Shown: positions 1 to 8,866 of the stretch, piece by piece | Layout: each line of letters begins with the position of its first letter | How positions within the stretch are numbered: the first letter of the stretch is position 1 | Assembly: GCA_013054445.1 (NCBI GenBank) | Contig: JAAMPI010001481.1 | Coordinates: 1 to 13,890, forward strand | Direction: 5' to 3' | Length of the DNA: 13,890 nucleotides | Origin: Cudoniella acicularis | Lineage: Eukaryota; Ascomycota; Leotiomycetes; Helotiales; Helotiaceae | Notes under the pieces: model-generated | Databases searched by the model: none | What the model was told of the DNA's origin: nothing | Seen by the model: only the letters and a program-made list of their open reading frames with translations | Made by a program: the position numbers and the translations under genes

Positions 1-144
1 GAATAAATGAACGCACCACAGCCAGCCGTTTGGGCGTCCGCGGCCTCGCGGATTTTCAGCCACACTACCTTGCCCCTCCATTACTTACGTCTGCAACCGA
101 AAGTGCTACTGGAGCATGGGGCTCGAAGCGACATTCCAGATTGT

Positions 145-286
145 TATCCCCTCGTCTGGTGAGACATTTCTAGCGTATTAGCCACAGCTGTGGCACCCAA
201 TAAAATTCCAGAAGCCACCTTTTAAAGATAGTTTATTGGAACCCCGTGGCTAATACGCTAGTAATGTCTCACCAGACGAGGGGATA
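145..286. repeat. MITE-like foldback element with long terminal inverted repeats and TA flanks
   Basis: Positions 144-185 and 246-287 are inverted copies of each other over 42 bases with one mismatch, separated by 60 bases. The pairing partly resumes inside: CCAATAAA near 197-204 faces TTTATTGG near 232-239, and GCCACAGCTGTGGC (181-194) is itself a perfect palindrome. The outer ends begin TCCCCTCGTCTGG, and the base pair TA lies immediately outside both ends (145-146 and 285-286), as left by Tc1/mariner-type insertion. It has no coding capacity, so it would be a non-autonomous element of about 138 bp. The inverted repeat is directly visible; assignment to a superfamily rests only on TA and is an inference. 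Confidence 0.7.
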
Positions 287-1075
287 ATCAGAAAGCATTG
301 TCACGGGCTACGATGCATGAACACAAAGAGGTGATGGAGCCTTTTGAATCGATAAGATAGCTGTCAGGTTTCGAAACCAATTCCTCTGATAATTTTTCCA
401 ATCTAAGGGATCCAGACCCACCACGTGTCAGAAAACATGTTTCTACTGTATGGTACCCTAGAAATTAATACTTTTACGATTTCGTTGGCATTCAACAGCA
501 GCTTGATAATTCGAAGGTTCACGAGAAAATTCTCCGTTGCAAAACAGCTTTTCTTTTTGGGCGTTATCATGACATACTGTGATACCCATTCAAGGCACAG
601 CTCGTGCAATCAACTGGATATAGAGCTTAAGCTACTTTAAAAAAAATCTTTCAACAGATTGTTATCGCTTCTCTTCGGGTTTGTGAAAGAGGGCATTTAG
701 AAATCATGGGGTGCGCTCAATCCCCCTTTTCTCGTTTATTCGTTTTCGCGGCCTCCCATTGGCTAGTGCCTCATCTATCCGTTACACATTGCTTCGCCAG
801 ATATTTCGATTATCGAATCTTTAATTATAGCTCTATGAATATTTTATAGAGGTATCCTCAAGCGATTTAAATTTTCTACCTGCTGGGGAGGTCCTGAAAC
901 ATTTATGTAAATGATTGTGAATGTTACGGAAGTATTCATGCTTCAGCACATCATCCAATCATTGCCCGCGAGCCGTAAGAATGAAGATGACTGGTCGCCA
1001 AGCCAGCGCTTTCCGTAACGTTTGGAGTTTGAAAAAACGTACAGAGAAATAAGAGTTTGTCTTTAATTCTTTCGT
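287..1075. other. Non-coding 5' flank of the DUF6536 gene
   Basis: No convincing gene is seen. The two short open frames on opposite strands at 403-640 overlap each other and have random composition. Small dyads occur, for example GTTACGGAA (923) facing TTCCGTAAC (1010) and CTCTAT/ATAGAG around 830-852, but none is strong enough to call a site. Confidence 0.5.
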
Positions 1076-1150
1076 TGTAGTATTCCTGTCTTGTTTTTCC
1101 TCTCTCGTTTTTGAATTTCGTGTTTTTTTTGCGACGAGAGTTTTCTTACT
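1076..1150 (+). promoter_or_regulatory. Pyrimidine-rich core promoter/5' UTR tract
   Basis: A strongly T/C-rich stretch (TTTTTCCTCTCTCG and similar runs) ends just before the start codon at 1158. Tracts like this usually sit at or just upstream of transcription starts in filamentous fungi. The composition is visible; the promoter role is inferred. Confidence 0.35.
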
Positions 1151-1157
1151 AATTGCA

Positions 1158-3480
1158 ATGGGACGCAGAGGTTACGTCGAATTGAACCCTGGCATGGACC
1201 GGGACCGGAGTGATGCCCCATATGAGCCTTCCTATTCCACAATTATTCTCGCAAAATCAGAGGTCCCGGACTCGGAAGAACGCACCAAACCCAGCCACCC
1301 GACATGGTTCTGGTCCTCTGTTGCTGGACTAGGTCTTGCTGTTGTTGTTTTGGTAATCAACATTGTTGTTTTTGTTTGGGTTCGAATAGCATTCAGCCAG
1401 GACCTCACCCTCAACAATAATATCGCCAGAGTTCTGTCAACGTCATGCTCGACAACCTCGCGAACAATGATTTTTATTGAGTTGGCGATCAACACCTTGT
1501 CGACCTTGCTCCTTACTGCGAGTAACAATTGTGTGCGATTAATGCTATCGCCGACTCGGTCTGAGGTTGATAGAGCACATGCAGCTGGCAAATGGTTATG
1601 TATTGGGGTGCCTGGCTTTCGAAATCTAAAATGGATCAGTTGGTGGAGATTATCGGTATGCTTCTTTCTATTCATCAGCTCAATCCCTCTCCACCTGCTG
1701 TAAGTTTCTCACTGGTCTTCATAGTCAGATGGTTGAGTCAGGAAGCTAATTTAATGAAGCTACAACTCTATCATATTCTCCTCAAGTTACGCGAATGACT
1801 TTATGGCCGCAGCAGTTACCCAAGAGTTCGAGAGTGGTGCACAATGGGACCCTATCCACGCTATGACGGTAGTCGGTAGTTACGGTCAAGGTGCTCTTGA
1901 CCAGTTGAAAATTATGCAAGAAAATGGGCTTAATTTTGATGATTGGGAAATGCTTCCGAACCAGCTTTGTATGAACTCTTTCGGGTCGGGGGTAATAAAA
2001 TCACCGTACCTCAACGTGATGGTCGTCACAACTCTCGACAAGGAATTAAGGAACGATTCTTTCATCAATGCACAATTTCATTTGGCTGAGGATCTCGGAT
2101 CACCCTCTTCAACCGACGAATCGTGGTTTAGAAGCACACGCCCCAACCCCGACAATTGCCCGTATCCGGACAATGTGATCATGAATCAGACATCAGCGAA
2201 TTGGAGTGTTCCAATAGGTGGATGTCAGCCAGCAACGAACAAAACCAATTTTCTGGCTTCCGAATCAAATTTTCTGATTTCCATGGCCGGCCCTTTCGCG
2301 CAAGTTCGTTACTGTCGCGCCCAAAAAGCATCGAATTACGGCACACAATGTACTATAAGCATAAGTGCAACGCTGTTGATAGCAGTGATTGCTTGCAATA
2401 TTTTCAAGGTCATTTGCTTCGCCATTGTACTCTTCGCTCGTGGGGACCACCCTCTTGCGACGGTTGGAGATTCCATCTGCTCCTTCATGAGGCGTCCGGA
2501 CTCTACAACTAGTGGCATGGCTTTGATCTCCCTCTCTTCTTTGAGAGAATTCTACCCTCGCAAAAAGGATTTTGCTTCGGATTTTGATTTTCGGCTTGAC
2601 ACTCTTCATACCTGGGAAGGTGTACGTCACAAGTGGGGTCTGGGTATTCGAAGTCCTGCGTGCATCTTGGGAATGATCTTGTAAGCCCTCTTATAACACA
2701 CCAAATTAAAAACTACTAACAAAGCGTAGCATTTGGTTTGCATATCTGGGCACTTTGGTTCCAATGGTTGTATCATGGGGTCAAGGTGGCCTCCTCGCAT
2801 CTTGGGACCAAGACGCAGCTATCGCATCATCTATTGGAATTCTTAGTCGTGGCAACAAATCTTCTCTACTATCTCTTGTCATGGCTATCAATGCACCGCA
2901 ACTAATTGTCTCTCTTGTCTACGTTTTCTACACCAACTTAATCGTCCGCTTGGCAACCACTTGGGAATACAGCCAATATGGCCGCGTTCGCCAGGGTCTC
3001 CGTGTTTCTCAACCTTCCGGTCAGCAACGACCCGCACATTTGTCCGGCATAGCTTTCAAATACAACATCCCGATATGGATTGGTATGATGCTCTTGCACT
3101 GGCTCATATCACGCGGCACGTATCTCGTCAATGTCAAAGTTTATAACATCGCAGGTGTGGAAGTGCCTTCGCGAGAGACCCTCTCGTCTGGTACCAGTAG
3201 TTTGGCTTTGCTGTTTGCTTTTATCCTTGGCACAATTATGTGGATCATATTGTTTGGATTATGCTTTCGAATGCTGGGAGAGGCAATTCCGATTATGGGT
3301 GTTAGTAGTGCGGCGATCAGTGCAGCATGCCATCCTGTTGAGGGTGATGAGGATGCGTATTTGAAAAAGGTGATATATGGTGTTGTTCCTGGGGAACCAT
3401 TGGATATACTTGGTACGAAGCATACTTGCTTTACTAGTGGGAAGGCGGAGATGCTGGAAATAAGGTCGCGGTATCAATAG
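1158..3480 (+). CDS. DUF6536 family multi-pass membrane protein (three exons, 737 aa)
   Basis: The model is join(1158-1699, 1760-2680, 2730-3480). Both introns (60 and 49 nt) begin GTAAG, end AG, have CTAAT/CTAAC branch-like sites and keep the frame; the total is 2214 nt. Family hallmarks occur in order: a first membrane helix at about residues 50-79; a conserved block at 121-187 with SPTRSEVDRAHAAGKW, then VPGFRNL and IPLHLLYNS; a large non-membrane segment with several Asn-glycosylation sequons; a helix at about 378-406; HPLATVGDSICSFM at about 415-428; NAPQLIVSLVYVFYTNL at 542-558; and AISAACHP near 684-691. The C-terminal half holds further helices. The protein would sit in a cellular membrane with a soluble loop between the first and later helices. 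The family is widespread in ascomycetes and its function is unknown. No breaks are seen, so it is probably functional. Confidence 0.88.
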
Positions 3481-4413
3481 TTAATCGAAACAAATCCCCA
3501 AGTCATTATATGATATAATAGGATCAAAACCGGTTGACCCCTTCGTGCTGTATGAACACTCAGTGAAATTGCCTCGGGAGTTAGTAGTAAATTCATAAAG
3601 TCAGGACACTCCGATACTATTAAGAATAAGCACTCTCTAAAGTCTCCCTTTTAATTCCACTCTCCCTTTACAAAACTCTTCTCTAAGGCTTAAATTCACT
3701 GTGATTCCAGAAGTTGGTCTATTCTTAAAATAGATAAAAGTGGGGTTTGCTACTAGAATCTCTAGGTGAGCCCAATTCAGTTTCTTCTAGCTACTCGCTT
3801 GTTCATTACAGTGAGTGGTTATTTAGTTATTCTTCGGTATCTAGTGGGCTTATGAAGGCTAATGGAAGCGGAACGCAAGACGAAAAATAGCCAGTTGAAG
3901 CCTTTATGCTCATCAGTAGGGCCCGTATACCAAACGATTCTTTCGTCAATGCGTAAATGCATTTAGTTAATGATATTAGCACTTGTTATCACTGTTGCAA
4001 CCGCCGCACTATGTCTCCCCGCCTCAAAGTAACATCCCAACCTCGCAAATTCCGCATAAGGACCTACGAACTAAAAGTGTTTATCTGCTAGCAGTGAATT
4101 ACGTCGCTCCAGAAAAATCTTAGTTTGTGCCTGTTCATTATTATCACACTCAGAGAGCACTGAATTACAGGATGCGCCTTCAACTTAAACTAGTTATTAA
4201 TCTAAGAAAATAGAGTGGAATTTGTTTATTATTTTACTAGTACAGGGTTTCACTAGCATATAAAACTTTAAATATTGCACTCGCAAGCTAAATAAATACC
4301 AAGCGCAAATCTCGTGATAACCACTACAATCAAGCATGCTTTCTCCACATTATCCAGCCCTCCCAATTTTCTACACCCTTAATCACCTCAAGCTAGATGC
4401 CAAATAAACCACC
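3481..4413. other. Intergenic region, non-coding apart from a gene relic
   Basis: This lies between the tail ends of the convergent genes ending at 3480 and 4414. It is AT-rich with many stops on both strands. The only recognisable content is the short DUF6536-like relic at 3903-3980, described separately. Both flanking genes terminate into this spacer, so it should hold two 3' UTRs, but no unique polyadenylation signal can be chosen. Confidence 0.5.
3903..3980 (+). pseudogene. Short decayed fragment of a second DUF6536-like gene
   Basis: Read from 3903, the frame gives FMLISRARIPNDSFVNA, a stop (TAA at 3954-3956), then MHLVNDI. The intact gene upstream has NVMVVTTLDKELRNDSFINA then QFHLAEDL (around 2011-2096). 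The shared core is NDSF[I/V]NA, one position (Gln in the gene, stop here), then [F/M]HL[A/V][E/N]D[L/I]. The DNA also matches: AACGATTCTTTC is identical and most later differences are transitions, including CAA against TAA. The rest of the supposed copy is not recognisable. It looks like the remnant of an old tandem or dispersed duplication. The match is short, so chance is not fully excluded. Confidence 0.55.
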
Positions 4414-5259
4414 TCACTCAGCGGCCTTCTTCACGTCCTTTAACCATCCTAACTTCACCGCTCTTGATCCGTCAGCGTCAAACAAAGTCGTCTTCATGTG
4501 ATATAAGGGCATCTCCTGGTCCCACTTTTCACACTCCTTCCTGTTGTTCGCCACCTTCCAAATATCTTTATCCTTCTCCACAGGAACCACTCCATCTATA
4601 TAAGAAGTATAACCAGTATCTGGGTCTACGCGCCATGCCCGTAATGCCGAGACGTCTTGATTCTCATCCATGACCACCACCCAAAATGTTAAGGCGCGAT
4701 CATGGATAAGTCGACCAGTCGGGGCACCGCGAATTTTTAACGTCTTAATCACACTTCCTTCACTATAAATATGGATATCGAAGCGGTAGAAGACGGTATT
4801 GGAAACGTCAGAGCCGTGAGGGGCGGAATCCTTCCCGGAAGAATAATTAGGACAGTTCACAGAACGAGGCTGGAGGTAGCTGAGCCGGAGTTTGAGGCCT
4901 AGCTCCTGACTGAGTTTAAGTTTGTCTCCATTCAGTTTTTCTAGGAGACAACAGAGCTTTCTTGCGTAGGGCATAGTGATTTTGTCTGTGTCGAGCTCAG
5001 AGCTGTATTGGAAGAACAGTCGGAAGTGGGGGTGTAGATGGGGAAAGAGGGTGTTCGTTGATCCTGGGATAGGATCGCATCGAAATTGGTATATTTCTTC
5101 AGTGTAAAACTTATGAATTAGATCGCCGTCATCTGTTGATGTTGGAACAGGATCGTCGCTCAACTTGCAAAATAGATTGTCGTTAGCTGTGTCAAGGGCC
5201 ACCGATGATCCTGGAACAGGATCGTTTTTCGCTCGTGATGTGGAAAAGTAGAGAGACAC
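4414..5259 (-). CDS. Unrecognised protein-coding frame with three DPVPGS-type motifs; 5' end uncertain
   Basis: I do not recognise this product. The frame is open from about 5358 down to the TGA at 4414-4416. The codon at 5259 is GTG, not ATG, and the first in-frame ATG is at 4972-4974, which would give 186 aa. A full protein therefore needs an upstream exon, or the start has been lost. Counting from 5259 (281 codons), short motifs DPVPGSS (13-19), DDPVPTS (35-41) and DPIPGST (62-68) recur about every 24 residues in an Asp/Ser/Thr-rich region; the rest looks like a soluble mixed alpha/beta domain. There is no signal peptide and no membrane helix. The charged C-terminus is KDVKKAAE. Long openness and ordinary composition support a real gene; a recently disabled gene is the alternative. 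Confidence 0.5.
   Translation of the reverse strand: MSLYFSTSRAKNDPVPGSSVALDTANDNLFCKLSDDPVPTSTDDGDLIHKFYTEEIYQFRCDPIPGSTNTLFPHLHPHFRLFFQYSSELDTDKITMPYARKLCCLLEKLNGDKLKLSQELGLKLRLSYLQPRSVNCPNYSSGKDSAPHGSDVSNTVFYRFDIHIYSEGSVIKTLKIRGAPTGRLIHDRALTFWVVVMDENQDVSALRAWRVDPDTGYTSYIDGVVPVEKDKDIWKVANNRKECEKWDQEMPLYHMKTTLFDADGSRAVKLGWLKDVKKAAE
5060..5223. repeat. Three copies of a 17-bp quasi-palindrome inside the 4414-5259 frame
   Basis: GATCCTGGAACAGGATC at 5207-5223, GATGTTGGAACAGGATC at 5138-5154 and GATCCTGGGATAGGATC at 5060-5076 are variants of one unit. The first and third are near-perfect dyads (GATCCTG...CAGGATC). Spacings are 69 and 78 bases, both multiples of three, so each copy encodes the same Asp-Pro-[Val/Ile]-Pro motif on the minus strand. 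Confidence 0.65.
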
Positions 5260-5359
5260 TGGAGTGACTAGGTTGGTTTGGGTTTTTTGGAGGTACTTAA
5301 GAGGTCGGTGTCGAGGGAAAATAGATTTCTTGTTTTGGTTTAGAATAACTGGAGCATGT

Positions 5360-6690
5360 TAGCCGCTCAGAATAACTAGACAAGGGGAAAGAGGATGGTA
5401 CTTGAGCCTTGGGGAGTTGTGAAAGGGCGATAAGTACGTATTGTTACTAGTCGCAAGTTTGGAAGACGAGGCTTCAAGAGAATTGGTCGAAACAGCATCC
5501 CGATAATATTTGGCAAGAGCCAAATAGCTAGTAAAAGCCGTTATATAAAGAGTTTTTCCCGGCTGAGCCAGGGCCCAGGAGTCGGCGGACTGGCGTTAAT
5601 GGCGATTTATTTTTCTAAAAAGAAGATATTACAGTTTTAGTAGACAACAATGCTTCTGCTCGCAAAAAGAAAATCTGTAGCAGAAGACAGATGGAAAATA
5701 GGTTCTACAAGAAACTATTGAACTAAAAGACGGATGTGGATGCTGTTACACAACTCCGCTTTGATAAGTCAGTACAACTCTCCTTTAAGGGGGGAATAAG
5801 AAGTCTACCAGGAGTCCTCAAAGCCCAATAACTACTCAAAGAAAAGGAACAAAGAGAAATATTGCTCACATTGAATATTTGCATGGGTTTGTGTGGTCGA
5901 CAAACGACAAAGTAAGACAGTTTCTGCATATGCAGGGTAGGATTGATGGTGAGATTATGGCTTCCTGTGAGAGTCCCGTGGATAAGACAAGTGCTGTGCT
6001 GCCTGCCGTTGCAAGCAACAAACCGAGAGCTTTGTTGGCTTTGGTTTCTCGGGGTCAAGAGGACAGTTTAGTTGACGGGTTTAGTCCAGAGAATATTTAA
6101 GGTAGTCTTACATAGACATAGACACAGTGCACTGTGAAAAGGCTAACGGATCCCTGTCAATGTACAAGGGTTAGGGCTCGGTTTTGATCAATGACTAACT
6201 AGACAGAAAATCGATTTTACCTAGAATCAGGCCGCATGTGCATTTGGGTGTGACGCATTCATTTTCTAAAAGCCGCTTTATGTAGCTTGCCCCTAGCGCA
6301 GTTCGTTTGCCTTGAAAGAAATGCAAAGCAGATCTGCAGCAGAGCAGAATTTTAACAAACAATAAAAGCAAGCATATGTGTTTTGTGAACTGTATAGTAC
6401 TTGTCAAAGAGAAACAGGAATGTGTATATATAAGCAGTGCTCTGTATTCCATATCAGGAAGACGACATGTTCAAGTTCTGCTGAGAAAATCCACAGGTAA
6501 GAGGTTGATGCTGAACATCATGAATCAATTTTCTGGGGCCTCGCGTGTCAGCATTCTGCAGGCCCGGCGTCAGGCTCGGGCTGGAGCGAGACCTCCCCTT
6601 GGCCTACTCCCGGTCCATCTTCTCTGAATATTGAACCACACTTCACTCTCAGCTCGGCATCGGCATCGGTAAAAAGTCCGTCTCCCGTTT
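5360..6690. other. Long non-coding stretch
   Basis: No supported gene is seen. Overlapping open frames at 5723-6058 (-), 5879-6100 (+), 6195-6452 (-) and 6376-6627 (+) are short, overlap on opposite strands and show no motif or intron pattern. GC content rises after about 6540, where the promoter of the next gene seems to begin. Regulatory or non-coding RNA content cannot be judged from the sequence alone. Confidence 0.45.
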
Positions 6691-6775
6691 TCCATTCTCC
6701 CGACTTGCCCCTCTCCTCGGCCTCGAGGGCCCCTCTCCCATTCTCTCCCCACCATCTCCACAAGTTGCACTCGCG
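6690..6775 (+). promoter_or_regulatory. C/T-rich promoter-like tract upstream of the gene at 6784
   Basis: A run of CT and CCTCTCC motifs (for example CCCCTCTCCTCGGCC and CCCATTCTCTCCCC) ends close to the ATG at 6784. This composition is typical of fungal core promoters and 5' UTRs. It suggests that transcription of the gene at 6784-8043 once began here. Confidence 0.35.
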
Positions 6776-6783
6776 CGCAGCAA

Positions 6784-8043
6784 ATGGTATGATTATTTTC
6801 GACTGAACAATTGCCATAATCCCAAATCTTCGCCCTCAGCAATGAAAATGCCCCCAACGCCGAAATACCAAGATGCAAGTTGGAAGGCCTCCTACAGCAC
6901 GCAACTGGACTTACACGAGTCGGCGAGCAACTTTGTAGCATCCCTGAGGTCTACCAACAAGAATGCAAGAACAGCAACAACCACACCGACGCTCACATTC
7001 CGACCCGGCCCCTTCTCGACGTGGTGGAACTGCTCGATCACTTCGCCTTCTACACGCAAAACGTGGGCAAGTATTCCTTGTTGCCAAGCAATGATACTAC
7101 CCTGGCCAAGTTGGCCGGTTTTCAAAAGGAGCAATGTCGAGTGAAGAGGTATGCGGATCTTCTAGCCAAGTTCTTGGGCTGTGACCGCGTGCATGTGACC
7201 GAGGGACACCGGGAGCTGCCTGCAGAGTCAGCTCTTGCGTGCGCGCTCCAGATCTAGCTCGATTTGTACTTATGGAAGTTCAAGAATGCGAGTAAGTTTA
7301 TGCTAGCCTTTCCCCGTTTTTATGATTTGATTTGGACTGTATCGGATTGGAGGATATTTGCTAATTAAACTCGATCAGGCTAGGCTGCCCAGTCACTTCG
7401 TCAAACAATGCACGCTTTGCAAATCCAAAAGAATCAAACAATGGATCCCGAAATCGGAGCGCCGAAATCAATTTTCACCGCTCAGGCATCCACGGGCTTT
7501 ATTGTCGGCAGCTCAGTAACAAACTTCGAATTAGACGGGTTCGAAATATACGGGAGCAAATTTGAAACCGAATACAGAGAGGCCCGAATTCACCTTCTCG
7601 ACGGAACCAAATATCCGGGAATCAAGCCTTTTGCTGATGTACTTGAGGGAATTCGAATTGCTCTTGAACGTCCAACCAAAAACGAAAACGAGGACCCGAA
7701 ACTGCAACATATCAATGCGTTAGACTGTCAGCAGATATGCCTGGCAATTCAGAAGTCTCAAAACATACCAATAATGTCGGGAATAGCCTTGTATTCGAGG
7801 ACTTGGGAGGTTCAGGATGCGTATAGAAAATGCATTTGCACGTACGGAGCTGGTGCTGGCAAGAAAAGGGTACCTGTATATTCTGCTTTGAGCTGCTCAG
7901 ACGACATGTCGTTGATTAAAATTAAGTTTGGCGAGTTGAAGGAGAAAAAGACGGCGGAGGGGGGTGATGAATAAGAGGTTTTACAAGCAAGGGAGGAAGT
8001 TGGCGATGAGGCCGTGACCCAGGAGCATGAGACTGATGACTAA
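6784..8043 (+). pseudogene. Unrecognised gene interrupted by three in-frame stops
   Basis: I do not recognise the family. One reading frame (codons starting at 6841) stays coding-like through 7291, where a good intron (7292-7378, GTAAGT, branch TTGCTAATT, CAG) joins it in phase to the frame at 7379-8043. This continuous frame contains TAG at 7255-7257, TAG at 7381-7383 and TAA at 7972-7974, followed by 22 more open codons (acidic tail EVLQAREEVGDEAV and on) to a TAA at 8041. All three stops could come from Gln codons by a single C-to-T change. The N-terminal part is Leu-rich and helical (RPLLDVVELLDHFAFYTQN); the C-terminal part is mixed with several Cys. There is no signal peptide or membrane helix. 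The start is unclear: the frame has no ATG, but ATG at 6784 followed by a possible intron (6787-6879) would enter it in phase. Confidence 0.5.
7408..7974 (+). CDS. Intact 188-codon part of the same gene; could be a separate short protein
   Basis: This ATG-to-stop frame is the uninterrupted stretch between the second and third in-frame stops of the broken gene. If the upstream stops end the original product, only this piece could still be translated. It encodes a soluble, hydrophilic protein with a Cys-bearing segment CICTYGAGAGKKRVP near residues 144-158 and a Lys/Glu-rich end. No domain is recognised. The second in-frame Met at 7441 is an alternative start. An automatic annotation may call this as an independent hypothetical gene; I favour its being a remnant exon because the upstream frame joins it exactly across a standard intron. 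Confidence 0.4.
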   Translation: MHALQIQKNQTMDPEIGAPKSIFTAQASTGFIVGSSVTNFELDGFEIYGSKFETEYREARIHLLDGTKYPGIKPFADVLEGIRIALERPTKNENEDPKLQHINALDCQQICLAIQKSQNIPIMSGIALYSRTWEVQDAYRKCICTYGAGAGKKRVPVYSALSCSDDMSLIKIKFGELKEKKTAEGGDE

Positions 8044-8061
8044 ATTGGTGCGGGCGGACCC

Positions 8062-8680
8062 GTTGCTCAATCATTTGGAAAGAGGGGTTAATTACAGCTT
8101 TTTATATTAAGGATTGCGATGCCTGGAAAGAGAAGACAAATTTTAAAAAGCCTTGCAGGTTGAGTTGGCGGTAGCTTAAAAGTGTACTGGGACAAAGATA
8201 ATATCCCCATCGGCCATCCTGGTCTCCATCTCATTACGCACTTTCTTTCCTCATGGCTCAAGAACTTCTAGAACTAAAGGTCATCTCATCCGTATGTAAT
8301 GAGAACAAATTCCGCAATCGCCAACAAGGGGTTCCAAGCTCGTTGCAACCATTTTTACAAATCCAAAATTACTGGATGAATGGAAGGTAGATCTGCGGGA
8401 GATGAGTAAAAGTATTAAGAGAATGTGGGAAGCGCTTTATGAAGAGCTGCTTTCTCTGGGTACCATCGTACCACTGGATCGTGGGGACATATCGTTTCGC
8501 AGGTACGCGTATTTATGCGATTTGACTCTGAATATTGTGTTTGACAATATAAATTAAAATGTTCTCCAATACGGGTATAAGTCCAGGTCAAGTGGCGGCC
8601 CTTCAGACTGGAAGTTATACCTATATATTAAGTTCATAACGGATTTCAGTCGCTAGAAGTAAATCGTTTATAAGAAGCTT
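8062..8680 (+). pseudogene. Decayed C-terminal part of a class I aspartate aminotransferase gene
   Basis: Aspartate aminotransferases swap amino groups between aspartate and 2-oxoglutarate using pyridoxal phosphate. Pieces of the C-terminal half appear in order, in different frames. VAQSFGK at 8062-8082 matches the segment holding the cofactor-binding Lys (family form QSFAKN), followed by an in-frame stop. ELLELKVI lies near 8260-8285. ANKG at about 8320-8331 is followed, after a one-base shift, by KLVATIFTNPKLLDEW and LREMSKSIKRMWEALYEELL (8336-8450). TGSWGHI (8473-8493) is in another frame. KMFSNTGISPGQVAALQ (8556-8606) matches IGMFSFTGL(S/T)P; then YTYILSS, a stop, and RISVA match the family end YxLSSGRISVAG. 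A donor-like GT at 8503 and the gap to 8556 suggest a former intron whose acceptor is gone. The N-terminal half is absent. Confidence 0.82.
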
Positions 8681-8866
8681 ATAATAACTTCTCTAATATA
8701 TCTATTTCTCTATAGTAAGCACGGAAAATATAAAATATATAACACTAGCTTCTTTAATACTCTTAAGTGTTTAAATAGTCTCTAAAGTAAATATTTTATT
8801 TTTTTAATAGTTAAAATCTTTATGTCTTTTTATTACCTCTCCTTTTCTTCTCATCCTATCCCTAAC
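8681..8866. other. AT-rich spacer
   Basis: This is a very A/T-rich stretch with runs such as TATTTTATTTTTTTAATAG, between the aminotransferase relic and the end of the peptidase gene. It probably contains the 3' UTR of the minus-strand peptidase. No gene or clear structured element is seen. Confidence 0.5.

Noticed and set aside
403..640. Overlapping short open frames on both strands
   Set aside because: They overlap antisense to each other, lack motifs and have no intron or promoter context.
3529..3541. AACCGGTTGACCC shared with about 11085-11098
   Set aside because: A 13-base identity with no extension on either side; expected by chance or as a weak shared motif.
5723..6100. Opposing frames of 111 and 73 codons
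   Set aside because: Random-looking composition, no recognisable domain, and both strands open over the same bases.
6842..7144. ATG-initiated 100-codon frame
   Set aside because: It overlaps the Leu-rich, coding-like frame that splices in phase downstream; its own product is Ser/Thr/Pro-rich in a way typical of a shifted frame.
7379..7536. Alternative frame with a CTLCKSKR zinc-ribbon-like motif after the intron
   Set aside because: It stops after about 50 codons, while the competing frame is open for 188 codons and joins the upstream exon in phase.
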